Shown: positions 26,534 through 34,887 of the stretch, piece after piece
How positions within the stretch are numbered: the first letter of the stretch is position 1
Layout of the letters: the number at the start of each line of letters is the position of its first letter
Origin: Brevibacillus laterosporus DSM 25
GTDB taxonomy: Bacteria > Bacillota > Bacilli > Brevibacillales > Brevibacillaceae
Assembly: GCF_002706795.1 (NCBI RefSeq)
Contig: NZ_CP017705.1
Coordinates: 4,253,501-4,317,500, forward strand
Direction: 5' to 3'
Length of the DNA stretch: 64,000 nt
The notes under the pieces: model-generated
What the model was told of the DNA's origin: nothing
The model's input: the letters and a program-made list of their open reading frames with translations, nothing else
The model's database searches: none
Program-made: the position numbers and the translations under genes

Positions 26534-27817
26534 ATGTTAACCATTCAACCAGCTAAGAGAATACAAGGGGAAACACAAGTACCTGGAGATAAGTCGATTT
26601 CGCATCGGGCTGTCATGTTTGGGGCACTTGCAGAGGGAACCACACGAATAAGTGGTTTTTTACAAGGAGCAGATTGCTTGAGTACGATTGAGTGTTTTTC
26701 GCGCATGGGTGTTTCAATAGAGCGAGAAGGTGATCACGTAACTGTACACGGAAAAGGCTGGTTTGGGTTACAAGAGCCGAATCAAAAGCTTGATGTAGGT
26801 AACTCTGGTACTACCATCCGTTTAATGAGTGGTATTTTAGCTACGCAACCATTTCATTGTGTAGTAGAAGGAGATGAATCTATTGCGAAACGTCCAATGC
26901 GACGAGTGATAGGTCCTTTACGTGAAATGGGTGCTAAGATAGATGGCCGAAAAAATGGCGAGTTCACCCCACTTTCTATACGTGGAGGGGATTTGAAAGG
27001 CATAACCTATGTTTCTCCAGTGGCTAGTGCCCAAATAAAGTCTGCTATTTTATTGGCTGGTTTGCAAGCAGATGGAACGACAATTGTAGAGGAACCAAGC
27101 GTATCGCGCGATCATACTGAACGTATGCTGCGTGCTTTTGGTGTAGAAGTAGGGCAATCTGGGAAGAGTGTCAGCGTGCAAGGTGGGCAAAAACTGATTG
27201 GTAGAGAGATTAGTGTACCAGGGGACATTTCTTCTGCGGCTTTCTTAATAGCAGCTGTTATGATGCTACCTGAAAGTGAGCTTTTGATTACAAACGTTGG
27301 GATTAATCCAACACGTACAGGAATTATTGATGTAGTTCGTGCTATGGGGGGGACTATCGAATTACGAAATGAACGAATAGTAAACGAGGAACCAGTAGCA
27401 GATATCTATGTAGCTTATACAAAACTACATGGTACTGTCATTGAAGGTGATCTTATTCCGCGTTTAATTGACGAAATTCCTGTTATTGCTGTTATGGCTA
27501 CACAAGCGGTAGGTGAAACGATTATCCGTGACGCTGCAGAATTAAAGGTGAAGGAAACGGATCGAATCGCAACTGTGGTAAGCCAGCTAGGTAAGTTTGG
27601 TGCAAAGGTTCAACCTACTGACGATGGTATGATCATTACCGGAGAATGCGTCTTACACGGTACGGAAATCAACAGCATGGGTGATCATCGTATCGGTATG
27701 GCAATGGCTATTGCTGGATTGGCATCACAAGGTGAGACAATTGTTCGACAAGCAGAAGCAATCGATGTATCGTTCCCCGGTTTTGCTAATTTACTCGCAT
27801 CCATTTGTCAGCGCTAA
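26534..27817 (+). CDS. aroA: 3-phosphoshikimate 1-carboxyvinyltransferase (EPSP synthase)
   Basis: EPSP synthase (427 aa; aroE in B. subtilis) joins shikimate-3-phosphate and [24 protein letters not shown] and [18 protein letters not shown] are the PEP and S3P sites; [29 protein letters not shown] and [10 protein letters not shown] are further conserved segments. The NSGTT loop and Ala-rich LMSG form look closer to the class II type known from Bacillus (inference). It supplies the substrate of AroC, 11 kb upstream. Start ATG follows GAGAGGGG. Confidence 0.95.
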   Translation: MLTIQPAKRIQGETQVPGDKSISHRAVMFGALAEGTTRISGFLQGADCLSTIECFSRMGVSIEREGDHVTVHGKGWFGLQEPNQKLDVGNSGTTIRLMSGILATQPFHCVVEGDESIAKRPMRRVIGPLREMGAKIDGRKNGEFTPLSIRGGDLKGITYVSPVASAQIKSAILLAGLQADGTTIVEEPSVSRDHTERMLRAFGVEVGQSGKSVSVQGGQKLIGREISVPGDISSAAFLIAAVMMLPESELLITNVGINPTRTGIIDVVRAMGGTIELRNERIVNEEPVADIYVAYTKLHGTVIEGDLIPRLIDEIPVIAVMATQAVGETIIRDAAELKVKETDRIATVVSQLGKFGAKVQPTDDGMIITGECVLHGTEINSMGDHRIGMAMAIAGLASQGETIVRQAEAIDVSFPGFANLLASICQR

Positions 27818-27868
27818 GTTTAGAGGATTGGATCAAACAACGCTTAGGTTCATAAGGGTCTAGTAGAG

Positions 27869-27900
27869 TAGCTTCTATCATCATTGGTAGAAGCTATTTC
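27869..27900 (+). terminator. Probable terminator after aroA
   Basis: TAGCTTCTA pairs with TAGAAGCTA around a 10-nt loop, followed only by a short T run (TTTCC). A moderate terminator. Confidence 0.5.
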
Positions 27901-27940
27901 CTGTTTATATATACTCTTATCCAAAACAACCGAGGGTCTT

Positions 27941-27985
27941 AGTCCAAGATACGTCCAAGGACTGAGCCGATATCAAATGTGATAT
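27941..27985 (+). promoter_or_regulatory. Operator-like inverted repeats upstream of the LiaF-like gene
   Basis: AGTCC (27941) pairs with GGACT (27959-27963), and GTCCAAGGAC (27953-27962) is itself a palindrome. A second inverted repeat, ATATCA-AATG-TGATAT, spans 27970-27985, just before a TACAAT-like -10. The AGTCC/GGACT halves recall LiaR boxes, but the spacing is longer, so the regulator is uncertain. Confidence 0.35.
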
Positions 27986-28035
27986 GCTACAATTAGCTCA
28001 ACGTATAAACGGATGTAGTGAGAGAGGAGAAGTTC

Positions 28036-29184
28036 ATGCGTCAGCCAGAAGAAAAACAATCAACTTTAAATCCCCAACGCTCGCGTTACAAGCGGATCGG
28101 TCCTTGGCAATTAGCCATTACTGTTTTAGCGATAGGGATTGGCATTTTAGTAGATCAACTTTTTTATACGAACTTTTTAGCAACCGTCTTAAAGTTTTGG
28201 CCGTTGCTACTTATTATCATTGGAGTTGAATTAATTTTACGCCAATTATTTCAAACATCTGAAAATAGCCCAGGCTGGAAATTAGATGCTAGTAGCTTGA
28301 TTTTAATGGTTGTGATTCTTATGGGGGCAAACGTTTACCAAGCTTTTTCTAATGGAAACATCATGGAGCTAGTAACGAATCGTCTTTACAAGGGGCCTGT
28401 GCAATTTGTTACAGTCATGGAAAACGATTTGGAAGTAGCTGGTATGCAAGCGCTTCGGATTACAAATGATTTTGGCAAAGTTATGGTAGAAGGTTCTTCA
28501 GATGGTCGTTTTCATATCCGTGTTGATGGAAATGTTAAAGCTGATTCCAAGGAAGAGGCAGAACAAAGAGCGAAAGATATAGAAGTAAGTATAGAACAAG
28601 GCCAAGAAACCAGTATAGAGATCAGGGATAACTACAATAAGGCCCGTGATTTAACATTGTATGTGATGATCCCAGAAAATACAGAGATTACCTCTGATGT
28701 AAAAGCAGGTCTAACAGACATTAAAAAGGTAAGAAAAGCAGATATAAAATCAGATGCAGGCAAGGTTACGGTTTCTGACATTACAGAACAACTAAAAGTT
28801 AGTTCTAATGCGGGTGCTATTGAAGCGACAAACATTACGAATGCAACTCTTCGTTCAAATGTAGGAATGATTACTGTCAACGGATCGGTACAAGGAACAT
28901 TGGATGTAGGTAATGATGCAGGTAAAATTAATGTTTCAAGTAATGTAGTTCTTAATGGACCTTGGCAGCTACATTCTGATCTAGGGGCTGTTATGGTACA
29001 TATACCAAAAACGAGCCAGGTGACGTTAACAGCGAGTACCAAATTGGGGAGTATCTCTGGCAATGAGTTACAAGTTGAACGTAACGGGGCAAGTGTCAAG
29101 GCGATGAAAACCTTGGGGGATGGTACCTTTCCTATCCAAATATCAACTGATCTAGGAAGTATCAACTTTGATACTACGCTTTAA
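28036..29184 (+). CDS. LiaF-like membrane protein with DUF4097 beta-repeat domain
   Basis: The 382-aa protein has three predicted membrane segments in its first 110 residues (WQLAITVLAIGIGILVDQLF, FWPLLLIIIGVELIL, SLILMVVILMGANVYQAF), resembling the LiaI/LiaF N-terminal domain. The rest is a beta-rich repeat domain of the DUF4097 putative adhesin type (TSDVKAGLTDIKKV, SDAGKVTVSDI, SNAGAIEATNI, SNVGMITVNG, NDAGKINVSS), with a repeat about every 20 residues. Family relatives belong to cell-envelope stress systems. The ATG at 28036 follows AGAGAGGAGA; GTG at 28018 overlaps the ribosome binding site. No two-component genes are adjacent. Confidence 0.75.
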   Translation: MRQPEEKQSTLNPQRSRYKRIGPWQLAITVLAIGIGILVDQLFYTNFLATVLKFWPLLLIIIGVELILRQLFQTSENSPGWKLDASSLILMVVILMGANVYQAFSNGNIMELVTNRLYKGPVQFVTVMENDLEVAGMQALRITNDFGKVMVEGSSDGRFHIRVDGNVKADSKEEAEQRAKDIEVSIEQGQETSIEIRDNYNKARDLTLYVMIPENTEITSDVKAGLTDIKKVRKADIKSDAGKVTVSDITEQLKVSSNAGAIEATNITNATLRSNVGMITVNGSVQGTLDVGNDAGKINVSSNVVLNGPWQLHSDLGAVMVHIPKTSQVTLTASTKLGSISGNELQVERNGASVKAMKTLGDGTFPIQISTDLGSINFDTTL

Positions 29185-29190
29185 AGGAAA

Positions 29191-29250
29191 ATCCCAGCAA
29201 TGGAAAGAGGTCCTGCAAGTCAGGCTCTCCTTGCTGGGGTTCTATTTTGG
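29191..29250 (+). terminator. Probable terminator after the LiaF-like gene
   Basis: CCCAGCAA (29191-) pairs with TTGCTGGG, enclosing a second short pairing. The 3' side is only weakly T-rich (TTCTATTTT). It fits the end of the preceding transcript. Confidence 0.5.
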
Positions 29251-29295
29251 AATAGAAAATGTATTTTTCGAAAATATACTCACGATAAAAATAGT

Positions 29296-29323
29296 TTGAC
29301 AAGTTACTAAATATGGGTATAAT
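29296..29323 (+). promoter_or_regulatory. Perfect-consensus sigma-A promoter without a nearby gene
   Basis: TTGACA (29296-29301), 16 bp, TATAAT (29318-29323): both hexamers are exact. Transcription should start near 29330. The next start codon is at 29536, beyond a strong terminator, so this promoter mainly makes a short RNA unless read-through occurs. Confidence 0.8.
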
Positions 29324-29329
29324 TAGAAG

Positions 29330-29422
29330 TACAGTATGGTTTCTCTCCACTCCTATCCAAATATATAGCACAAGTGTGCTACCGTTGGTTGAATGCGCTT
29401 TCATTCGATCAACGGCTTTTTT
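29330..29422 (+). ncRNA. Candidate small RNA or attenuated leader
   Basis: The stretch from the predicted start (about 29330) to a strong terminator is about 92 nt with no plausible ORF. It holds a hairpin AGCACA-AG-TGTGCT (29367-29380) and a terminator whose 14-bp stem pairs 29382-29395 with 29402-29415 (two G-U pairs), followed by six T. The gap 29185-29535 contains nothing else recognisable. It may be a free sRNA, or the leader of the amidohydrolase-like gene that starts 114 nt later. Confidence 0.6.
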
Positions 29423-29535
29423 GTTTTTGAAACCAATTGTTTGAAACCTAGAATTTTGGGAATAATCAAGAAAATCGCTCATATGTTGGTAGTAAAGATA
29501 TTCTTGATGACGAAAAGATTAAGAGGGGGACGAGC

Positions 29536-30672
29536 ATGGATGAAGTTCTCACGATAATTCGTAATGCGTCGGTTGTCACACAGCATGCGGTGAAACAAGC
29601 GGATATTTGGATTCAAAAAGGTAAAATTGTACGCACACATCCGGATACATTATGCAGAAAGTGGAGTAGTGGACAAGCTATAGTAGAAATTGATGCTTCC
29701 GAATATTATATTTTGCCAGGATTTTTACAGGTATTGAGAACTAATTCATTGAGTTATCGGCCTACCCATTCATATGTTCAAGAGATCCAAATGTTAGTTG
29801 AACAGGGAATCACAACATTTATTGATACCATTAAAATAGGTAATTGGATGGATGAGTCACAATGCATGTATCAGCTATCACCCCATTACAATAGCCCCCT
29901 TGATTATGCTGTTCGAATAGAAATAATGGCTGCTGAATGCCAGTATGATAGGATTCGTCAATTGATAAAACAAGGATTTCGGATCATCCAAATTATGGTA
30001 TGCACATTAGAAGAAGTGCACCGAATTAACTGGAATAGCCTGTATCCGCTTCTTTTGCAGGGACGAGTGTCACTGCATTTGCACATTCTAGGTGAAACCA
30101 TTTCCCGAGAAGATCGTCAGACTATCATAGAAGCATGGTTGCAATATTGCCATTATGGAAAGATTCGCACCTGCATAAATGAAAATCAAACAAAAGACGT
30201 AATAAAAGAAGCGATTTCTTTTTATCATCTCCAGCCGGTTGGGAAACTTGAAGAGAAACAGAAAGAGTATGGATGGCTATTGAGGCACCTGAAAAATTGG
30301 TATTTGCACCATTCGCTATTTGCTTCTATAAAGGAGTTAACTGTTCCATCACAACTATGGGCGCGTGGGGAAGCAGAGCGAATCCTGTCCTTAACGGTAC
30401 GACTAGCTTCCACGAACGTTGCAAAGCTGGCGGGATGCTATCCTATTAAAGGAAGTTTGTTGCCAGGTGCAGATGCTGACTTATTGTTCCTAAAAAAAGA
30501 CAAATGGTTGACAAATCATTCTATTTCCACTATGCTCATTCTTAGCGAAGTATGTAATCCTGTGAGAGTTATGTCGAAAGGCGTCTTTATTTATCAGAAT
30601 GGTACCCATCATTCGACAATTGGTGCAGGAAGACATCTGAGGCCGTTACGGCCGTATAACTACGCGATGTAA
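29536..30672 (+). CDS. Degenerate amidohydrolase/dihydroorotase-like protein, probably not a metal enzyme
   Basis: The 378-aa protein follows the cyclic amidohydrolase layout: an N-terminal beta-sandwich strand (TIIRNASVVTQHAVKQADIWI), a PGF turn, a barrel, and the typical C-terminal KGSLLPGADADLLFL. The invariant PGxIDxHxH is replaced by PGFLQVLRT (residues 61-69), so the Asp and both metal-binding His are gone. LHLHILG at about residue 178 keeps a histidine pair. It is therefore probably inactive as a hydrolase. Start ATG follows AAGAGGGGGACG. It stands alone between the small-RNA locus and a terminator. Confidence 0.7.
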   Translation: MDEVLTIIRNASVVTQHAVKQADIWIQKGKIVRTHPDTLCRKWSSGQAIVEIDASEYYILPGFLQVLRTNSLSYRPTHSYVQEIQMLVEQGITTFIDTIKIGNWMDESQCMYQLSPHYNSPLDYAVRIEIMAAECQYDRIRQLIKQGFRIIQIMVCTLEEVHRINWNSLYPLLLQGRVSLHLHILGETISREDRQTIIEAWLQYCHYGKIRTCINENQTKDVIKEAISFYHLQPVGKLEEKQKEYGWLLRHLKNWYLHHSLFASIKELTVPSQLWARGEAERILSLTVRLASTNVAKLAGCYPIKGSLLPGADADLLFLKKDKWLTNHSISTMLILSEVCNPVRVMSKGVFIYQNGTHHSTIGAGRHLRPLRPYNYAM

Positions 30673-30691
30673 CCCCGTCATGGGGTTTTTT
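30671..30691 (+). terminator. Intrinsic terminator after the amidohydrolase-like gene
   Basis: AACCCC-GTCA-TGGGGTT followed by a T run. It overlaps the stop codon. Confidence 0.85.
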
Positions 30692-30946
30692 CATACTGTT
30701 CCACACTATGATAAAAAAGTGTAGTCCCCTGTTTTTCTTCTTAGTTACTCTACGTAGGCTACTTTTGCATATGAAAATGGTGAGTTGTAGAACTCATTCC
30801 TTCAAGGGCTATGCTGTGTCTGAAGGTAGGTTCTTTATCGCTGAAAAAGTTTATGCCTTTTCCGCAACTTTTGGTGATCTGCGTGGTCTAATTTAGTGCA
30901 TGGGTCACTGGGGAGTTTGGAATCGCTTAGGAGGTAAACCTAGTCA

Positions 30947-31540
30947 ATGACCGATTCCCAGTTAATTCGCGAAATAAAAGAGGGCAATATTGAGAGTTAT
31001 GCCGAGCTGATACGTCGGTATGAAAGGAAGATCTTGACCTTTGTTGCTCATATGCTGCGTCAAGCGCATTTGGAGCATATAGCAGAAGACATTTGTCAAG
31101 AAACCTTTTATAAAGCGTATAAAAGCCTTCATTCTTTCCGAGATGTGGAAGCTACATTTTCAACATGGTTGTATACCATTGCTCGTAATACAGTATTGAG
31201 TGAGCTACGTAAAAGTCGTAACGCTGACGTTTATTTGGAAGACAGTGTCCAGGTTCCGAGCATTTCCTTCGAACGGCTCCCTGAGCAACAATTGTTGCAA
31301 ACAGAGCGTGAAGACCTGGTGAGACAAGCGATTAATAATCTTCCTGAAAAACAGCGATCGGCGCTTATTTTACGTGAGTACGAGCAACTGGATTACAATG
31401 AAATTGCCAAAATCCTCGATCTTACGGTTAGTTCGGTTAAATCTCTTTTATTTCGGGCTAGACAAAGCATTAAATTACAATTGGAATCTTATTTTATCGA
31501 TTCACAATTGGAAGAAGCCGAAGGGATGAGTAAGCGATGA
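30947..31540 (+). CDS. ECF-type RNA polymerase sigma factor
   Basis: The 197-aa sigma-70 family protein has region 2 (ESYAELIRRYERKILTFVAHM, then ICQETFYKAYKSLHSFR and STWLYTIARNTVLSELRK) and region 4 (INNLPEKQRSALILREYEQLDYNEIAKILDLTVSSVKSLLFRARQSIK). It resembles the SigW group. Start ATG follows TTAGGAGGTAAACC. The stop overlaps the anti-sigma gene by 4 bp. ECF factors usually transcribe their own operon, but I found no convincing AAC/CGT promoter in the 270-bp gap upstream. Confidence 0.88.
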   Translation: MTDSQLIREIKEGNIESYAELIRRYERKILTFVAHMLRQAHLEHIAEDICQETFYKAYKSLHSFRDVEATFSTWLYTIARNTVLSELRKSRNADVYLEDSVQVPSISFERLPEQQLLQTEREDLVRQAINNLPEKQRSALILREYEQLDYNEIAKILDLTVSSVKSLLFRARQSIKLQLESYFIDSQLEEAEGMSKR

Positions 31541-32187
31541 GGTGCGATGAGGCACAAGAAATGTTACATGACTATGCACAGGGTGATTTGCCAGAGTTAT
31601 CGGAGCGTAGGCTTCAGAATCATCTGGCCTGTTGTGATTCCTGTCATTCAAAATATGATGTACTGCTAGACAGTGACAATTTCATACAAATGCATAAAGA
31701 TGACTACATAGCTAATCCACCTGCCACTTCGATTGTAGATGCTGTCATGGCGCGCATTTTATCGGAAGAGAAATGGGCCATTCCTATTGGGAAAAAGGTG
31801 TTTACTTTAACCGTGCGTATGCGACGCATTGGACTTAGTGTGGCAATGGTACTTTTAATGATTTGTTCTTTCACTCTTTATCATAATTCAGACGACAATT
31901 TAAATTCATTTATACCTTATACTGCAAAAGCAGAAGCACTTTCCTCAGATAACGTTAAATCTGAAGTAAGTACAGCGTCTGAAACAGATCAAGATGTAGC
32001 GGTTCAAACAATTGATTCTGGCGGTGAAACAGCTGCTCCTTTATTAAAACAACAAAAAGAGATGCGTGTTAATGTGATCACCTCTGATATGGAACCGTCG
32101 TCAAATAAGCCGAATTATAGTGTCATTTTAAGCTTTTTTGGAATTTTAATTACGGTTTTGACAATGAGTTGGTTTACAAGAGCCTAA
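31537..32187 (+). CDS. Anti-sigma factor with zinc-finger (ZAS) domain
   Basis: The 216-aa protein begins with a zf-HC2/ZAS domain: C3 and H29-x3-C33-x2-C36 (NHLACCDSCHSK) are the zinc ligands. A membrane segment follows at about residues 92-112 (IGLSVAMVLLMICSFTLYH), then an extracellular Ser/Thr-rich stretch and a second hydrophobic segment at the C-terminus (VILSFFGILITVLTMSWF). Overlap with the sigma gene implies coupled synthesis. It should hold the sigma factor at the membrane until released by stress-induced proteolysis (family knowledge). Confidence 0.85.
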   Translation: MRCDEAQEMLHDYAQGDLPELSERRLQNHLACCDSCHSKYDVLLDSDNFIQMHKDDYIANPPATSIVDAVMARILSEEKWAIPIGKKVFTLTVRMRRIGLSVAMVLLMICSFTLYHNSDDNLNSFIPYTAKAEALSSDNVKSEVSTASETDQDVAVQTIDSGGETAAPLLKQQKEMRVNVITSDMEPSSNKPNYSVILSFFGILITVLTMSWFTRA

Positions 32188-32210
32188 AATCATATAAAAT
32201 ATAGGATGAG

Positions 32211-32234
32211 GACCGTCAATTTGACGGTCTTTTA
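32211..32234 (+). terminator. Intrinsic terminator of the sigma/anti-sigma operon
   Basis: GACCGTC-AATTT-GACGGTC followed by TTTTA. Confidence 0.8.
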
Positions 32235-32263
32235 TCGCTTAGTATAGAAATGGGGTGTTTCGC

Positions 32264-33211
32264 ATGCCGAAAAAATGGCTGCGTATCATTGAGGAAGCTG
32301 TTAATAAAATTGAAAATGATGAAATGGAACTTGGACTGCAAGTTTTACATAAAATAGGTGAACACGGCAAGGAAATTCCAGAAGTAATGTTCTGTTTGGC
32401 AGATGTCTGGTACGGGCTTGGACACAATCAGGAAGCAATTAAGATCATTCAAGACTTGCTAGCAAATCCCACTATACCAAAAGAGATGGGTCAAGAAGCC
32501 AAGATTATGGCTGCGGAGATTGCTTTAGACGAAGCAGATTACGATGCTGCCCACGAATATCTGTATGCTCTTAAAGAAGATGGCTATGATGAGATTCAAT
32601 TGTATCTACTACTGGCTGATTTGTATGCTATGCAGGATTTAGAAGAAGTTGCTGTTAAATATTTGAAAGTAGCTCATGAACGTGATCCAGATAATGAAGA
32701 ATTACGAGCTGCTTTAAGTGAAATGCACATGAAAACAGGTGAAGTACAGGAAGCGATAAACCTGTTGGATGAGATTTCTGAAACCACATTCCATGCGCTT
32801 GTATTAAAAGCACGCACATTTGCACAGCAGGGTCAATTTGAAGAAGCCTATCAGCTATATACAAAGGCAATACAGTACGAGCAATTACCAGAAGTTGTAT
32901 ATGGCTGTGCGTTGATGTCTTTTTATACCGACAAATGGGAAGAAGCGGAGCAATATATTCAGTTATTGATAGCAATTGACGAAGAATATGTGACTGCATA
33001 TCCGCTTCATAGTGATATTTTGCTATCCCAAGGAAAGACAGAAGCAGCCATTGACGCACTGAAAAAGTATGTAGACCTATCTGGTTTTGATGTAGAACAT
33101 ATCCGACGCTTAACAGCTCTTTTAATGCAAGCTGGTCGCTATGAAGAATCGAAAGAATATCAGAAGTTACTTGAGCAATGGGATTTACAAGAAGAGACAA
33201 GCGAAGAATAA
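32264..33211 (+). CDS. ypiA: TPR-repeat protein (YpiA-type)
   Basis: The 315-aa protein is a string of tetratricopeptide repeats from residue 20 onward (LADVWYGLGHNQEAIKIIQDL, LADLYAMQDLEEVAVKYLKVA, ALSEMHMKTGEVQEAINLL, AFTFAQQ-type ARTFAQQGQFEEAYQLYTKA). It has no signal peptide, so it is a cytoplasmic scaffold. Position upstream of IDEAL-, ypiF- and qcr-type genes equals ypiA of B. subtilis. The ATG at 32264 is chosen because the ribosome-binding GGGG overlaps the alternative start at 32255. Partner proteins are unknown. Confidence 0.75.
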   Translation: MPKKWLRIIEEAVNKIENDEMELGLQVLHKIGEHGKEIPEVMFCLADVWYGLGHNQEAIKIIQDLLANPTIPKEMGQEAKIMAAEIALDEADYDAAHEYLYALKEDGYDEIQLYLLLADLYAMQDLEEVAVKYLKVAHERDPDNEELRAALSEMHMKTGEVQEAINLLDEISETTFHALVLKARTFAQQGQFEEAYQLYTKAIQYEQLPEVVYGCALMSFYTDKWEEAEQYIQLLIAIDEEYVTAYPLHSDILLSQGKTEAAIDALKKYVDLSGFDVEHIRRLTALLMQAGRYEESKEYQKLLEQWDLQEETSEE

Positions 33212-33293
33212 AAAAAGCAGTTTTATTTTGAAAGTACGTAAGATAAATGTCTGCTTTAAGCAGTAGTCCTCCATTTCTTATGCCATTTTATAT

Positions 33294-33326
33294 AAAAAAG
33301 CACAGCGAAAGCTTGTGCTTTTTTTA
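33294..33326 (+). terminator. Intrinsic terminator after ypiA
   Basis: AAAAAGCACA-GC and GC-T-TGTGCTTTTT form a GAAA-loop hairpin followed by a long T run; A-rich upstream, so it may act in both directions. Confidence 0.75.
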
Positions 33327-33478
33327 TTTGTAGTACACCCTCCAAAAGGTTATTTGCTTTCGAGTAATTATTTCATGTGTATCCCAAGTTTTCTTACCAA
33401 AATTGTTTCAACAGGTTTAAGCCTAGAATGAACTGGGCAACAATGGAAGTAAATCTGCAAAGTAAGAAGGGATGCGCA

Positions 33479-34594
33479 ATGAAATTAGCTGAAGTACTCG
33501 TTTACGCTGATATTAACCAATTACATCAGATTGCGAGACATTATGGTTATCAGTGCGATCCGCATTCGAAAAACGAGTTGGTCACTACTTTAATGACCGG
33601 GCTGCGACATCAAAAGACAATACGAACGGAACTAGAGCAGCTTTCTTCGGCTGATCTGCACTTCCTGTTGCTGTTATTTCTGGATAAACGCGAGCGTTTT
33701 ACACTCGAAGATTTATTGGCAAAAGCAGCAATTGCACAAGTGGAGGAGTGTGAGGAAAAGAAGGAAGAGGCACGTAAAAAAGTAGCGTTTTCCTTGAAAA
33801 GAGGATGGATTTTTCCAGCGAAGGGCAGGTTGCAAGGACAGTTCGAAATCCCTGTTGATATTCGAGAGCTGTATGTACAAACATGGATACGGTACTTGCC
33901 TGGAGTAAATGTCCAGAGTGAGGTGCCTAGCGCTTATCGTGATGAAGGAACGGCTTTATTAGATGATATGCTGATTCTGCTCCGTTTCTTGCAAAATGAG
34001 CCTGTTCCTCTTACTCAGGATGGAGGCATGTATCGGCGCTATCAGGTGCAGCTATTTAATTTTTTAAGCGTAAAAGAGGAACCGCTTGCCCCACAGAAAT
34101 GGCGTTTTGGATATGGATTGCATTTTGACCTATATCCAGATCGATTCTCGCTTCTTTACGATTTTTGTTACCATAAAGGATGGATTGCTGAGGATGGAAA
34201 GCAAGTTTATATCACTTCAAGTGGTTTAGAGCTACTCCAACAAGGAATTAGCCCGCTTACTCACCATGAATGCATCCGTTTTTGGTTTCGTTTATATAAA
34301 CGAGCGATTCCTAATCTCCCCTTGTTGGTCCAGTTGATAGCAATGTTGACTTCTAATCAATGGTATTCTTCACAACAGCTATCCGATTTGCTACTTCCTT
34401 GGATGAAGCCTTTCTATTATGACAAACGAGAGGAAATCCTATCCAACCGCATCTTAAAGATGATGGTCCATGTTGGATTACTTAAGGTAGGACAATCGAA
34501 GGCAGGCGAGTGGGTTTATGAAAGAACGGACGTTTGCGAGGTTTGGCTGCGAGATTATAACGGTTTTGTCGATACCACCATATTAATGAAATGA
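33479..34594 (+). CDS. Uncharacterised protein with repeated winged-helix-like segments
   Basis: The 371-aa product is cytoplasmic, rich in Leu, Tyr and Trp, with no membrane segment. The first 90 residues (ADINQLHQIARHYGYQ, SKNELVTTLMTGLR, LEQLSSADLHFLLLLFL) recall helix-rich domains seen at the N-terminus of some helicase-associated proteins, but I cannot assign a family. The ATG at 33479 has AGAAGGGA upstream; earlier in-frame starts have none. It lies 10 bp before the IDEAL-domain gene, so the two form one unit. I do not recall it in the B. subtilis ypiA-ypiB-ypiF order, so it looks like an insertion. Confidence 0.7.
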   Translation: MKLAEVLVYADINQLHQIARHYGYQCDPHSKNELVTTLMTGLRHQKTIRTELEQLSSADLHFLLLLFLDKRERFTLEDLLAKAAIAQVEECEEKKEEARKKVAFSLKRGWIFPAKGRLQGQFEIPVDIRELYVQTWIRYLPGVNVQSEVPSAYRDEGTALLDDMLILLRFLQNEPVPLTQDGGMYRRYQVQLFNFLSVKEEPLAPQKWRFGYGLHFDLYPDRFSLLYDFCYHKGWIAEDGKQVYITSSGLELLQQGISPLTHHECIRFWFRLYKRAIPNLPLLVQLIAMLTSNQWYSSQQLSDLLLPWMKPFYYDKREEILSNRILKMMVHVGLLKVGQSKAGEWVYERTDVCEVWLRDYNGFVDTTILMK

Positions 34595-34604
34595 GGGACT
34601 AGTC

Positions 34605-34811
34605 ATGGAACAGTCCAAGTACTTGGGCAATGGTTTTATGTCGGGATTGCTATCGGAGATCATGATTGATCAGCAGGTGCGACAATTTCGCAAGCGCACA
34701 CTATATAAAGAGATAGATGAAGCATTGGCTGTAAAAAATAAGGAAAAGTTTTTGATGCTGACAAATGAATTGAAAGAATTACTAACATATGAGATAACTG
34801 AAACAGGTTAA
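34605..34811 (+). CDS. IDEAL-domain small protein
   Basis: The 68-aa protein contains the short IDEAL domain, named for its sequence, here LYKEIDEALAVKNKEKFLML at residues 32-51. In Bacillales the domain occurs alone or at the end of YpiB/UPF0302 proteins; here the UPF0302 part is absent. It sits where ypiB stands in B. subtilis, between a YpiA-type and a YpiF-type gene. Start ATG follows ATGAGGGAC. The biochemical role is unknown. A terminator follows. Confidence 0.8.
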   Translation: MEQSKYLGNGFMSGLLSEIMIDQQVRQFRKRTLYKEIDEALAVKNKEKFLMLTNELKELLTYEITETG

Positions 34812-34820
34812 AAATGAGGA

Positions 34821-34845
34821 GCTCGCTTGTCAGCGGGCGTTTTTC
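34821..34845 (+). terminator. Intrinsic terminator after the IDEAL gene
   Basis: GCTCGCT-TGTC-AGCGGGC (one G-U pair) followed by GTTTTT. Confidence 0.75.
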
Positions 34846-34887
34846 CTCGTTTTGGCTTAATAGAACGGGGAGAGGGCGGTACGCACT

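Noticed and set aside
30855-30890. CAACTT...CGTGG as an autoregulated ECF promoter before the sigma gene
   Set aside because: Spacing between AAC and CGT is 13 nt, too short for the usual 16-17.
30708-30896. 62-aa ORF upstream of the ECF sigma gene
   Set aside because: No ribosome binding site, poor composition, follows a terminator directly.
32655-33200. 181-aa minus-strand ORF within ypiA
   Set aside because: Shadow of the TPR gene, whose repeats are clear on the + strand.
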